Assembly (NCBI GenBank): GCA_012064415.1
Contig: SSNU01000311.1
Span: 345,991-409,990, forward strand
Direction: 5' to 3'
DNA length: 64,000 bases
Origin: Gyrodactylus bullatarudis
Taxonomy: Eukaryota > Platyhelminthes > Monogenea > Gyrodactylidea > Gyrodactylidae
In this document: piece after piece, positions 1 to 13,660 of the stretch
Layout of the letters: every line of letters begins with the position of its first letter
How positions within the stretch are numbered: the stretch's first letter is position 1
Position numbers and translations under genes: made by a program
The notes under the pieces: model-generated
The model's input: the letters and a program-made list of their open reading frames with translations, nothing else
What the model was told of the DNA's origin: nothing
The model's database searches: none

Positions 1-130
1 TTACCACTGATGATACTTCAAGAAATGTACATTTGGTTTTAATATATCTTTTTTCAATTTTCTAAATTATGAATATAAGTGGATTTTCGGACGTGTTTGA
101 AAAACTACGTGAATTACTTATTCGTAATAT
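1..130 (+). repeat. Dispersed repeat, Penelope-like element tail
   Basis: The first ~130 bases match, with point differences, the stretch at about 38945-39075 that follows the Penelope-like GIY-YIG reading frame. Shared landmarks are CCACTGATGATRCTT, GAAATGTACAT, AAGTGGATTTTCKGACGTRTTTGA and ACGTGAAT. The copy is cut by the window edge. It is probably the 3' non-coding tail of a Penelope-like element. The CTGATGA and GAAA blocks resemble a hammerhead ribozyme core, which such elements are known to carry, but stem II looks weak here. Confidence 0.6.
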
Positions 131-3100
131 CAATATGAATCAGACCCTAATGAAATTAAGTTAAAGAAAAGATTTTCATGAAATTACCTCTTTGTATATT
201 TCTCATAATCACATTTTAAATAATTCAGTGAAAGAATCATGCTTGAAAATTTGTTCGTTTAGTTTTCGTATCGAAAGGGTTTAATTTCTTTAGAAAAATC
301 TATTATTTAAATTTTAATTTTAATGGACATTTGAAGAGTGTGAACGATGAATAAATTTCACAAAGCATTTCATTTTATAAACCCTATGAATGTTTCTTTT
401 TTATGAGTAAAATCTTTATTTCATCACCTTCTTATTCAATGTAAATTGGATATATTCTTAGTTTTACACCTCTCTAAAAAATCCTCATAGAATGAATCAA
501 TTCAATTTTTTTAAAGTTGATTAATAAAAAATTTCTCTAATGGAATAATTCTTCTTTTGGCTAGATTAATTCAAAATCTTTACATTTTTGTGATGATGAC
601 TCTTATTCATTTTAACCATTCCCTTACATATGTTATATTTTTTTATTCAGAGGGAAATTTTAATTCAAATATGCAAGAAAAATGTCCTAATTTCTCCCAA
701 ATTTCGTCACATTTTCATTTCTCCCTTCCTTACCCCACTCACCCGATTTTGTGTATAATTTTTTTTCAAGAATAAAGAAGACTTACTCAAATTTCTAGCT
801 TAGTCACTCCATTCATCTTCCAATCAAGTAACAATTTCTATTTATTCCATCCAAATGTAACAACATACTTAATTAATGAGAGAGAATTCGTTGAAACATG
901 TATGGTAATATTTATGCATTTGTTGTAGAAAAGAAAATAAGCCAAAAGCGGACAAATTCAAAATCATTTATTATACCTCTTAGCAATAATATAAGCTGGC
1001 TGATATAAATATAAGAATATCTTAGCCAAGAACAAAATTATCCAGAAAAGTTTTTAAAATAAAAGAAGAGAATTTGACAATGATTAGGCCATTCTAATAA
1101 GCTCAAATTTTTTAGCGATTTCGAATTTTTGATGCTGAAGTTTTTAATGCTGATATTTGCGATCAAAATCAGACGAATGTTTCAGACTTGATTAAAGAAG
1201 TTCACGGAAATTGAACCCTCTGAATTCAGTCAAATCATCACGAACCAAAATTTTATAGTTCAAAATTTTCTTGAAAAGGCCAAATTTCCGTAGACTCCTT
1301 TTTCAGTCATTATATTGATGCTAAATACCAGCTTCAAAACTTTGTAATCGGCTCATTTCATTATGGGATTCAAAAGATAATTTTATCAAGCATCTATTTT
1401 GTATATAATTAGTAAATTTTTATCCTCACACTACCAACTAGCTTTAGAGTAGCTATATATGGAATCTCTTGAATTTAATATCTCATTTACTAATCAGTAG
1501 ATAAGTAGATACAGTAATTTTCTTTTGAGAATTTGTTTCCAAAAACTTCTATAGAGGATTATCCCAACACAAAGGGGAGATAGAAAAAAGAGTGATCCTT
1601 TGGCGTTGTAATTAAACGATGACTCATTAATTCCTTAATGTGTATTACTTTAGCACATTGTTGCTCATTAAGCTACATCTAATTAATTAATCATGAATAA
1701 AAAGAGAGATATACACACTGTTTATCTCGAAGTTTCTTGTGACTTTTCTTTGAGGAAATAGATTTTTCCTTAGATTTCAACAGCAACACCAACACTCTTT
1801 ATCCTGTTATCATCTCCATACTCTGAGTATATAAACTTTATCAATTTTATAAGCTCACCCTCTGCTGATATCCTCGCACACCCCCCAAGGGAAATGATAT
1901 GTGTAAATGGAATTTAATAAAAAAATGTAATTCTCTCGCACAAATCTAATAATATAGTAATAAAAACATATGAACGTGTTACTTTCCTAACAATAATAAT
2001 GATAATAATTTATCGTAATATTACTGTATTTTATTCCCTTGAGATTGTAGAAAAGTAATATCTATTTTTCTCGCTGACAAGAAACGATCCTCTCTAATAC
2101 TCAATTCATGAAAGGCAAAAATATGAAACAAATAGATTTGATTTCTTTTAAAACTACCAGTATTATTTTTACATTTTATTCTTAATCCTATTGCTTCTAA
2201 ATCATTTTTAGAATCTATATTATTGATCCAGACTTGTTTTTTGAAATGACTAGGATTTGAGCAATAAATTACGTGACTTCTGATAGGCTGGCTGAAATTA
2301 TTCTATAATACCTGAACCTGTATGGAAGAAGAAGTTTATTTAATTGTCACTGTACAGAACCGTCTGTGTATTATAAAAAATCAATGCGTTTTAAACTTAT
2401 GATCCCATTTTTAAGAAATTTCATTCAAATGTCATCACTTGGATTTGAGACTGCAATTAGAATTACAAATTTATGGAAAAATCTGACCCACTGTTAAAAA
2501 TGTGAAATGATTGAGAAGGATGGCTTCTTTTTAGTATTATCATCCATCATTCCCACATATACTTTATATGTTTTTTTTGTGTACCATATCCATTCTTCCT
2601 GATTCCCCACATACTGAGTTCTCCCTTCGTTCTTTCTTTATTCCATTGGACAAGTTTTGTAAGACACCTAAACACCCTAATGATGATGATGATGATGCCT
2701 TGAAAGAAAAACTAATAATAAATAGAATAAACACTAGGGTGGAGTGGGGAATCTATTATTTAGGGAATGCTGACAAAATTATTGTACCAACTTTCACAGT
2801 TCTCTCTTCAAGTGACCTTAATATCCATTCATACAAATAATTTATACACATTTTGAAAGAAAAAAATATTTCTATGGTTCATAATGCTCCTAATAATACA
2901 AATTGCCATAAAATAATAAATATGAAAAGTATCATCATGAATTGAGCCATCTTTGCTATCATCTATCTACATTACTTGATGTTATTTTGAGGAAGTTTCT
3001 CAATAGTTTCTAAATAACATCAATTATAACTAGTAGAGGTTAATGAAAAAATGTGTTAACAAATCAACAAACACTATAAAAGTTAGTCGCCCAAAAATTC

Positions 3101-3238
3101 CCTAATGTTGTTTTTTCACACCGTACTACCAAGATGGACTTTCTCTTGTGTAAAATAACTAATAAAAATAATCAAATTGATTAATTCTTGCTAGAATCTA
3201 TGATGAATAATTTAAATTCATTTGTATTTATTTTCAAG
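131..3238. other. Non-coding stretch upstream of anosmin gene
   Basis: AT-rich sequence with only short, low-complexity reading frames. The missing first exon of the anosmin-like gene (signal peptide and first cysteines) should be here or left of the window, but I could not find a convincing one. Confidence 0.5.
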
Positions 3239-6200
3239 TGTCTACAATTGTGTCAAGATCAAAATGTTTCCAATTGTAATACATTATGCGAGGGAATCCT
3301 AACTGAACATCCCAATCCGGGTTCCAATCAATGGGTGAGTTCTCAAAGATTCTTAATTCCCTCATTGACCCTTGAAAACTTGGACTTTTAAATACGCAAA
3401 TCTATTTAAGGAGTGAAAAATTCATATCTTAAAAATCTTTCTGTTTCATCCCTCTCTTAAAGCATACAGAAATTTTTTGTTAATTAATCGCAAACAACGA
3501 TAAAATATAGTTGAATTTTTTTCTCAAATCCAACCAGATATTTATAATATTACCTGTTTGAATCGTGAGAATATTTTCAGATATATCACCACAAAGCTAA
3601 TATGTAGTGGGAATTGTTTATTAAAAACGAGAATAATTTTCTCATACATGTGTAAACAGAGATCAAAGTTGGCATGTTTTTTATTCTATCTTGAATTTAT
3701 TACTTTTTTTCAATTTTAATAAGGCAGATCTTCAATGTGTTTCTGTTCATGAACTTTTCATTCATTTAAGAAGCCAAAAAAACAAATACAGAAAGTAGAA
3801 CTTGTCAAGTATATTTTTTGATGATCTTTCTACTAATTTGCATTCAAGAAGAAAAGAAAACCATTATTGATTAGATCAATTGTTATAATAACCAGTAGGG
3901 AATAGATGAACTGTTTTTCCTCCAAACGAATCAACCAAGATGCTCAGGATTTTGACTACTTGGTAAAATTTCATTTGAAAAATAATGCTTTGAATTCATA
4001 CAGTTCTATCGGAAAAGTCGGTTCCAAGACAAGATTTACAGTGTCACTCTCCCTAAATAACCATTATTTTGATCTACCATGGCTTACTATCCATTTTAAT
4101 TAAGGCGAGTCCAATATTTCTTGTTCGGAACAATATCTCGGCTGCAATGCGAATCTGTTAGATCTAAAATGCCATTTATCATAATCATATTTAAATTCCA
4201 AATTTTTAATTCTATGATACCCCAAAATCCCATTCTCCCAAAAATCTTCAACATATCCCAAATTAATCGGAATTACTATAGAATATGCAGTGCTGACTGA
4301 AAATACCTTACGAACCTATTTCTGTTTGAAATTGCATTCAAACGGCTCAAAATTTAGATTTTAACCGATTGTAGTAGAAATTCATTGAAAATAGTTAGGC
4401 CTAATTCAAAAATCAGAATTTTCAATTGCGATTTGGGGTATCTAAGCTTAATTCTCTTTAAAATGAGCCTCGCTCATGCGGATTTTAAAAAATTTGCCTC
4501 TTTTAATGGTAAAACAGTTCAAGAATTACTTGGTTTCCTCTGATAACTCTGAGGATATCAAATTTGTCAACAGATTGAAAGTTGATTGGAATTTAGTCAC
4601 ATCATTGATTTGATTTTGAGACCAAGTTTTCATTACTTGAATTGAGATTTACTTAAAGAAATAATCTAGACATTGTGATTATCTCTACATCATAAAAAGA
4701 GGGTATTTTTATCAAAATTATCGTCGTGATTCATATTTATTTTCTTTGTTTTTTTTCTCCTCTTCTAAACAAGAAAGCATTGATACAAACATTTTTTGTA
4801 AATTTTCTAGGGTTACAATAAAATAATGCTAGAAAGACCTGTATTTAATCTTTAGGGCTCTTGAAGGGAGGGAGAGCCCACCAAATGATTTGATGACGCA
4901 TAAAATTTCTGTAATGTAATTAATTACTTTTCTTCTGCATAGTTTTCTTGTTGGTTTCAAGTGTACGATGGTGATACATTTAACCCGGGATATTTATATC
5001 CAAAAGTATCCTTATTATTGTGATAAGATGTATTAAACTTCAAGGTTGATATGACGATTAGGCATTATTCAAGTCCAGCTATTTTTCCTTTTGTTCAGGT
5101 AAGAATATTTCTCAAAATCGAATAAAATAGGAAAATGGCTTCATCTGTACTATATTGTACTGAGAACAAAATTTACGCTTAAAAAAATTCGAATAAGATT
5201 GCTTAGTTTTGATCTTTAATGGTTCTTTTTTTATTTTTTTCTCAAGTATCTAAGAAAATTTTTCAAATACCTGAGAAAATACATTATTTTCCATTCATCC
5301 AAGACTTACTGCATCAAGATGGTCAGCTGAGAAATAGGATATGTTCCTATATTTTGGTTAATTTATCACTTTATTGCATGCAAAAATTCCTGGAGAGAAT
5401 TAGCGTGATTCTTCCTCTTATCCCGCCACTCAAATTATACAAGAAATGTCCGAAATTTCTTCTACTGCATAACTATTTCTGCCAAAGAGGAATTTTTTAA
5501 TTTTACTTGTCATGATACTTAGATTGTTCTTTGTCTCTTCTCACGGCCATCTTTTTCTTCACTCTAGAATGATCATCGTGCATACATTTTTTCCACGTCA
5601 AAATAACTCCTGAAGCATTGAGTAACAATTGATTGGCTCACTAATCTATTGTACTCATATCACTCGGATCGTTATTATTATTATTTAAATGATTAAAATA
5701 CTGAAGATATAACTGAAACGTCTAGAATAGAATTTGAGAAAAGTTAAATTTGAAAAAAATCTTACTAGTTTATCATATTCTATTTTTTCGAATTCCGGCT
5801 TACTAATGTATTTCTTTACATATTTCATTATTTATGGTCGACAGAAAAGATTTTATCAAAAATTCTCCAGGATATAGATTAAGATCACACAGTTTCTTTA
5901 AAATTAATGAAAAAGCCTAGATGCTTTTATTAGAATCAGAGATCCTGGCCTAAGTAATGCTTCTCGGAGTAGAAATTTTAGAAAAATCATTTTCAAGAAC
6001 GATTGAGAATTAAATAATTTTATACATTTAGATCGAGTATTACTTTTCCATCTTCAAAATTGACTTATTCAGCTTAAAAGCGTGATAATATTCATAAAAT
6101 AAAAAATGTAATTGTTTTTACAAATTTCTAGTGAACCTTGAAGGAGCTTTGGTTAATAATTTGATCTAAAACTTTGATATTTTGATCTTGATATTCTGAT

Positions 6201-9200
6201 GAAAATCTCGCTTTTTATTGAAAAAAAATTTCAGTTCACATTGATGTAAAGATAATAAATGACCTAAACTACCATACGACGTTAGCGTTTATTTAGAATG
6301 GTCTTCGAAATCAATACCTTGAATGCTATGTACATTCTCTAAATTGGATTCATCTCTTAATTATCAAGTAAAAGTACACTTTAGAGTAGGATTGAAAATA
6401 TCCATGATTAAGAATGACTCTAAAGTTTGACGTCCTCAAAATTGATGAAAAATTTTCTCATAACTTTTGACAAATATCAAATTCCCATATCTTTGATCAT
6501 TTCCTTGTTCTGCTTCCATCTCCTCCTACTAATGTATGCTTAGTTTTTATGTATACTGTATTTGTAAACTAAACATACAACAATGAAGAGTTAGTTATAT
6601 CCCTGAGAGTATATACAGTCACTAATTAACCAGATAGCCAATAGTAGCCACAATCTACTACTGAGTGACCAACATTTTTATGCATAATAATGATAATAAT
6701 TTTCCTTGTACACGCAAGGAGAAGATCTCTTCCATCTTATTTCTATTCCTTCCTCCTTGACAATTTAATGTACTATATATATTCAAATTTCATCCCCAGA
6801 ATTATTTTCGGCCCATATTTGAGCTCCTGTCAAAACCGGTCTAGAATTTTTGTCTGAAAGTTAACATAGTCTAGCAAAATAACACTTTTTTCCTGTAAAC
6901 ACTATAAAATGTTGACAGTATGTTCACCAGATCAAAATAATAAGATTTCGAGAAATATTCTAATTTTTTTAAATCGAATTTTTGCTCTAAAAAGTTTATT
7001 ATAGCTCGCATTACATTTCTAAAAATTCTCTACAATTAATTTCCTCATACTTCTGAGCTACCTCCTGTGGTTTAGGCATTATGCTCGATAGTATCTCTCA
7101 AATTTTAGTTATTTCATTCCGCCAAAACATATGACAGAGGAGGAATTAAAATTCTAAGAACTCTTTTGATCTTCAAGCCTAGTTTTTCTTGATCAACATA
7201 AAACATACTGGGAATTTCTTGTAGCATTTCAAAGGACCAGATAAATCACTAGCCTTTAATTTTTAATGTCTTTCCCCTTGAAATTAGTACAGTACAAGGA
7301 AGGAATGATATCAAATGTGTACTCCTCTTTACCTTTCACTTCAAATAAAGTAAAGTATTGATCAAAAGCACTAGCTCACTCCATACTATGCTATCTCGGT
7401 AATTATTATTATTCTATATATTTGAAGAATCTTTACTTTTCTCCTTCATCATTATTTTCTATATGGAAAAAATGTACATTTCTTCCTTTTACAGTGCTTA
7501 TCATGATTTTCATGATTACACTCTTTCTGCTCAAATAAATTCTGATCTATGTATGTATGAATGCTTCACTTTTCTTTTTCGTTTTCCTCATTACTTTTCT
7601 TGTAATCTTTAAAGTTGACGAGCTAGAAATAGTTGGAGAATGTTTTGGGAAATTATTAATTACCATTTTAGTTGATGTAAAATTTTGAAGTGACTCTTAG
7701 TATCATAAAAATTGATAAAAACTACAGGATACATTAAATCTATTTTCATGATCTCCTATATCTCATGAGCCTGTCGTGCCACTGAAGAAGGCGTGTGAAG
7801 AAAATCACTGTCTAAACGTTTGAATGACCAATGGTTGAGAATTCTAATTTTGCCTAGGTTTTAATAAACTTTATTAAAACTAATTTTATATCATACTTTA
7901 CTGAATCCTAAATAATCTATTCTCACTAGTTCAACAATGGAACATGCAATGAAATGTGCTATGAGAACCAGAAAAATAGGCACAATTTAGAAGAGTACGA
8001 AAGGACCCCAGAATACTTGTCTTGTCCATCAAGAGACTCCTGGTCAACTGAATGCCGTACCAAATGTAAAACTGACCATGACTGCATGGGAATCGGCTTC
8101 AAATGTTGCCATGACAATGTTTCATGTCAACAGAAACTTGGTTCTCACCAAACTTTGGATTATAAGAATAAATATCTTGGCAATAACAGTCTAACTGACA
8201 CTGGCACCTGTTTGACTGCTGTTATCAAATCAGAATTTTGTAAGAAATTCTCTCCAATTTTTGTAGTTTTTGTCTACTAAAATGACCTTGACTAGTAGTT
8301 GGATTTTTTCTAGATCAACAATATCAATTTACCATATTTTCGAATCTAAATGTAGAGCAAAAGTTGTTTACATTAGTCATCTATGAGAGAACGCTAATGA
8401 GTTAACCTAATTTTTTAGATACCCCGCCAGTACCCAAGCAACCCGATATTAAAACATTGATAAGAAAATCGAATGCAGACTTTATAGATGAAAAGAGTGC
8501 AAACTTCGAAGTATTTGCTGAGCTATCCTGGAATGACTACTACACCGGAATGGACTCGGATGAAAGAAGAAAGATCCAAGGGCCTGTTGTTTTTCTCATG
8601 CAAGTTAGACAGTTTGTCGATAAAAACGGAATCATTGGAAAAAACTTGAAAATGCTCGAAAAAGATTCTGTTCTGAATAATATCTTTTCCACATGGTACA
8701 ATTTGAAATGGGTACGTTTGAGATTAATTCACTATGGATTGGATCTTGGTGTATTCATAGTATCCGAAGTGTATCCATTTTTGTGATTCTGAAATCAACA
8801 AGGTTTCTCAACTTTTTAAATTATTTGTATACATCGAGATTATTCAAAAGATGGATCTCTTTGAACTTGTAGTTTGAGTAGTTACGATCGGTTAATCTCT
8901 GTTTATTAATAAAAGAAGCTATGCCACAGCAAATTTAACAGTTATTTAGCTCATTTATTGAATGTTCTCGAACAAGTTTTATGCTTTATTTGATAAATTG
9001 CTCAAAAATGACACAGGGAATCCTTAGACTAGATATACAAGTGTACTTTTGATTATTCGTATTTTATTTGTCAAAAATTAAACAAATAATAAGTTTTATT
9101 TTGAATAAATCCCTTACTTTTGTTTATGCTCATGGAGAAAGCCTTACTTCTGGCAAGGGAAAAACTACATAGGGAATAATGAGATGGAATGAAAAAGTAG

Positions 9201-12200
9201 AGAGGAAATTTCTCAATTTCCTGTCTTTATATCTTTTATTTCTTGCTCCTCTCCCCTACTCCGATCTGGAATAGAAGTAACAAACGCTAAAATGCTAGCC
9301 CAATCAAAGGAAAATATTTCTTCACAGGAAATAAATTTATCGAACTAATAAAAGAAATAAATTCTTTTTTGATGACAGCATAACTATTAACTCTTGGGTT
9401 TTTCTCCCTTCAAATTTAGAAATAAATTAACTAGATGCTCATTTTCTTAAAATGAAAATTAAATTAAATTTCAATTTATTTCTATAGACAAGTCTCCTAA
9501 TGGCTGAGTTGAGAGACCTTCCTGAGAATACCTGGTTCCAATTCCGCTTACGATCCTATAATGAATTTGGCAGCGGCGGCTGGTCAAGACCTACCAAGCC
9601 AATCCAAGTGAAGCATCCAAATGTCAATATAAACCGCCCAAAGAATCTGATGGAGACCAGAACTCGTGTACATGATAACCTTGTTGATGTAACAGTTAAT
9701 TGGGATCTTCCAGAAGATGGAAATTATGATTTGCAAAAGGTAATCATTCTCTCTTTACACACATCTTCTCAAGTTTATTTTATAAAAATGTAATTCTAAT
9801 TACCTACAAAATACTCCGAAATGTGAAGAAGATTGTTATAAGGGGAACGGAAGGAAGCCGATGGAAAGTAAATTAAAATTTTCCCCCAATTTTTACAAAT
9901 GAGATTTTTTCAAATTATTATTTTTCCAAAACTAAAATTTTTCTCACTTGAAAAAATACAAATGAGAGGAAATTGTAATTTCCGAGATATTGGGGGGGTG
10001 GAAATACACATTTTTCCAATCCCATAATAATCAGACTGTATCAAGTGATAATCGTAAATTCTTCTGTATGTTTGTACATTCGTCTGATTTTCCGAAGTTA
10101 AAAAAGAACTTGTTGAAAATTTTACATCTGATAATAACAAAATATATATGGGCATAATTTTCATTCCAAAAATAAAACGATAAATGCATCTCTTTCTTGC
10201 CATGTTCTTCTTGATTCTCGATTTGTCAAGTCTTAGTGATGGAATGAAGGCATCTCAGTGGAAGAAAACAATCTCCATCAATTTAAAGTTATTGCACTAT
10301 GGCAGTAAATTTTCGATTTTTGATGTTGCTTGTTTCTTGTTTTGCTCATTTGAAATACTAGATAAGTTTGGGATTTTTTCCTTTGTCTTCTACTTGATAG
10401 GAAATGAATTTTAACTTGATTATGCCTCAAGTCTTTGCCTTCTCCTTTAAATTCAGTAAAATATAAAATCAGTTCAGAACAATATAACTATTTGATAGGC
10501 TGTAATTTTCAGATGTAATAACTTATTACTCTAATCAATAATCCATATGAAGACACATTGTTAGTTGGTTTCGTGTATAAAACATTGTAATTTTAAAAAG
10601 TTTTTTTGTTTAAAATAATTTCATGTTTTCTCTCTAAAAAGATTTATTGGTGTGAATATTATGATAAACAATTCACTTGGAACACGATGGATTCTGTGCT
10701 GACAAAAACCGATCAAAAGTTTACAATAACAAACCTAAAGCCAAATTCAACATATCGAATTCAATTGACTTCTCTGCTTAATGTTAACGATCAAGTTTAC
10801 GAAAGTCAACCTAATGAATTGTATATTAAAACAACATCCGTTAAACAAAATCCAGAATATGGTAAGCAAGAACTGTGTGTATTTCGAATACAAAAGTTTG
10901 ATGCATGTATGAATGCATCAGTCAGAATAAGAAAATTTGTTTATTAAATTATTATGGTTATTGAGATTTGACAACCCAAAGTACTTTTTCGAATTAGACC
11001 TTGAAGAAACAAATTTGACATTGACTAATTTTAAGAATTGTTATAATAGAATCTACAGCTATTCTCGATGAATTTGGGAATTCATGATTTTTTACAAAAA
11101 TCTCATTTTTTTACCAAGGTATCGAAATTTTTAATTTTTTTTAATTTTGAGTTGAAAATTTTTGTTGATCTCAAGGTCTGAGAGGAATCAAACGTTATTT
11201 TTCAGGATCATCATTAGTCAAAGAAAATATTTACTCTTATTCATTTTTTTGAAAAAACACACCATTTATAAGCGAAAGTTTACTTCCTATTTTTCGATCA
11301 TTTTTACTGCTTGGAAATTGATTTTTTTCCCAAATCAGTAAAAGTGTACATTTTGAATCAGTTACCAAAAAATCTTTCAAAAATTTCGATACCTTGATGA
11401 AAAAATTAGATTTTTGTAAAAATCATGAATTCCCAAATTCATCGAGAATAGCTTCATGTTTAAATAATGTTTAATTTTGAAATCACAGATGGATTCTTTC
11501 AAAAGAGCCCAGCAAGAATTGATGATGACACCTGCAATTGTGACATGAACAAGGAAGTAATGAACTTTGACGATCATTTAAAATTAATCAGAGTCTATCC
11601 TTTCTGGGAGTCTGACGAGTTGAAGGCAAACCTTAAAGTTGATCTAGACAAAAGTATGGGATAAATATCAATTCATTCTCGATTACTTTTCTTAATGAAT
11701 TTTTTCATTTTTATAGTCTTTCCCAATCGAGATGTTTACAAGTCACTCTACTCAATCGAATGGATACCACATGCTTGCATTGAAAATTTCCAGCCAAATG
11801 AAATTTCCAATAACCTAAATCCAACCAAGTCGTTCAAGTTGGATGTAAGTGGAACGAGAAAAAACAGACCAAAAAGTGTCTGGATAAAAGTTTTTCTCTT
11901 TTTTCGTTTCTAGGCGAACTCACTGAATAGTTACACCTTGCGTAATTTGAAATTTCAATGTCATTACAAGCTAGTCTTAAATTCAAACATGCCAAACAAG
12001 TTTAACCGCAATGCGTATCGGAGTTGCTTCTGCACTCCGTCTTGTGAGAAAATCGAGATTGTCTCAGGCAAAAGACCCAGTAACTGTTTTATGCCTGGTA
12101 AATTAATATTTTATCGAAAATTAATAAAATAATCTCTATCCTGTAATTTTAGAAAATCGTCCACCAGAAAAACCCATCAATATTGCCTATTCAATTCGAC

Positions 12201-13169
12201 GCTCTGATGATATGAAGAAATCAACATCCCGATACATGTGGACAAAGAATCATTATCAAAATGATCAGCCAAAGGAACTTTATGAGGCTGCAATTAGCTG
12301 GAAATATCCCAGCCCAACCAATTCAAGAGCGGATTATGTCAAGCCAAGAGGTTTCCGAATAGTTTACGGTCCTCGTCTATATGAACCAGTAGGGCCAGCT
12401 TATGAGTATGGCCTACGACCAAAAATTGATTACGACAAAAGTATCACTCGAGTACTTGGCCCAGTAAGTATTGGCTTAAACAAAAATTACAGCTAAAACA
12501 TTTATTGAGAATAACGTTGTTCGCTTGCTATCTGACTATGTTGTCTTCTGGCTTGTATTGGTCTATCTGTAGAAAAAGAAAGGGGAGAGTAAGGTATAGT
12601 ATTTCTTTAAAAAATAAGGTTTATAAAGATTACAGTGATTGTTATAGTAATCAGAATTATTAGCTCTGATAATAATATAAAATTAAGATGAGAATAAAAA
12701 ACATTTAGATTACCCTGATAGAAATACAGTATGGACCCACACAATATTTCGAATACATGTCGTATTCTTCTTCTGGCGTGAGATTTTTCAAAAAACTTGA
12801 GATACTTAAAACCTTTTGTGTCCAATCAAAACATTGAACCAATCAGATTTCTTCTCAACTTTAATCAATCAATTCTAACCAATGATTTCCAATATTTAAC
12901 AGGAGTCTAATCAGATAAACCTAGACAATCTCGAAAGGAATACAGTTTACGTTGTTAAACTTCAGTCGATTGGGAAAGATGTTGATAGCCAAGTTGAGTC
13001 GATCAATTTTATAACGCCCACCACTGAGGTCGACAAGTCCTCAACGAGAAGGCCACATTTCGGCTATAAAGGTTATTATCATTCGAATTCGGCTGCCCAA
13101 ATGACTCAGTTCATTCCTAATCTTGTTATAATCATGATATCCTTTGTGACTGCTCAAATTATCATGTGA
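3239..13169 (+). CDS. ANOS1: Anosmin-1-like protein (Kallmann syndrome protein family), 5' exon missing
   Basis: Ten exons in matching phase: 3239-3334, 7930-8239, 8419-8711, 9488-9739, 10642-10861, 11489-11653, 11717-11844, 11914-12097, 12153-12463 and 12903-13169, giving 741 residues. The order is that of anosmin-1: a Cys-rich region with paired CxxxC motifs (CLQLC, CNTLC, CNEMC), an eight-cysteine WAP core (SCP, ECRTKC, DHDC, KCCHDNVSC, GTC), then about four fibronectin III modules (WFQFRLRSYNEFG, VTVNWDLPEDG, YSIEWIPHAC, AAISWKYPSP). Family members are extracellular, bind heparan sulfate and act in axon branching and cell migration. The C-terminus ends in a hydrophobic segment (FIPNLVIIMISFVTAQIIM) right before the stop, after small residues SNSAAQ. 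This looks like a GPI-anchor signal rather than the secreted end of vertebrate anosmin. Introns range from 55 nt to 4.6 kb. The signal-peptide exon was not identified. Confidence 0.9.
3335..7929 (+). other. 4.6 kb intron of anosmin-like gene
   Basis: The donor GTGAGT at 3335 and the acceptor ending CACTAG at 7929 join two phase-0 exons whose cysteine spacing follows anosmin. No coding exon is needed between them and none is seen. Around 7777-7850 there is a GCCACTGAAGAAGGCGTGTG motif reminiscent of a retroelement 3' tail. Confidence 0.6.
11057..11453. repeat. MITE-like inverted repeat in anosmin intron
   Basis: The ends are about 70-bp near-perfect inverted repeats, beginning AGCTATTCTCGATGAATTTG on the left and ending in its reverse complement on the right. 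The inner part carries the motif family found in the other foldback elements of this window (a GAGAGGAATCAAACGTT-type block). It lies wholly inside the 627-nt intron 10862-11488. No clear target duplication was found. Confidence 0.75.
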
Positions 13170-13270
13170 CAAATTACAAGTTGTTTGTCTGTTCCTTCAG
13201 ATTTTGTACCATATATGTATCTCTCTTCCAGATTTTCATTTAAATATTGTATAAAACTTTGATTTATTAT

Positions 13271-13276
13271 AATAAA
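13271..13276 (+). terminator. Poly(A) signal of anosmin-like gene
   Basis: AATAAA about 100 nt after the stop codon at 13169, the first such hexamer downstream. Confidence 0.6.
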
Positions 13277-13660
13277 TCATCTGTACAGGAATATATATAT
13301 TATATTATATACGATCACCAGAGAATTATGTAAAATGTAAAAACTATTGCTTAGATACGTATAGAAAATCAACTCCTATTATGTGATATTATTATTATTA
13401 AACAAATCAAAATAATATTTATATGCAAACATTTAATGTGTACATGAAAAGAATGTATTAACTTCTATTAATTTAATCCTAAGATGTTTGACAAACTTGA
13501 TTCGTAGTGTAAATAAGTTTTTTGAGAAAATAAAAATTTTCAAGATTGATAAGAAATTTTATTTTTCCTTTACGAAATCTGCATTAATTTTGATGAGATC
13601 AATTTTTTCCAAATTACAATTCATTGAATAGAAGTTTAGAGTGAATCTACAAATGCCAAT

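Noticed and set aside
2568..2840. Frame with poly-Asp as first anosmin exon
   Set aside because: It begins hydrophobic, but lacks the early paired cysteines and a donor in phase 0 joining to 3239.
3906..4103. Frame as anosmin exon in the 4.6 kb intron
   Set aside because: No cysteines in family spacing and no matching splice phases; the flanking exons already align without it.
9910..10414. Two opposite-strand frames between anosmin exons
   Set aside because: They lie in a 902-nt intron whose flanking exons join in phase; no domain features.
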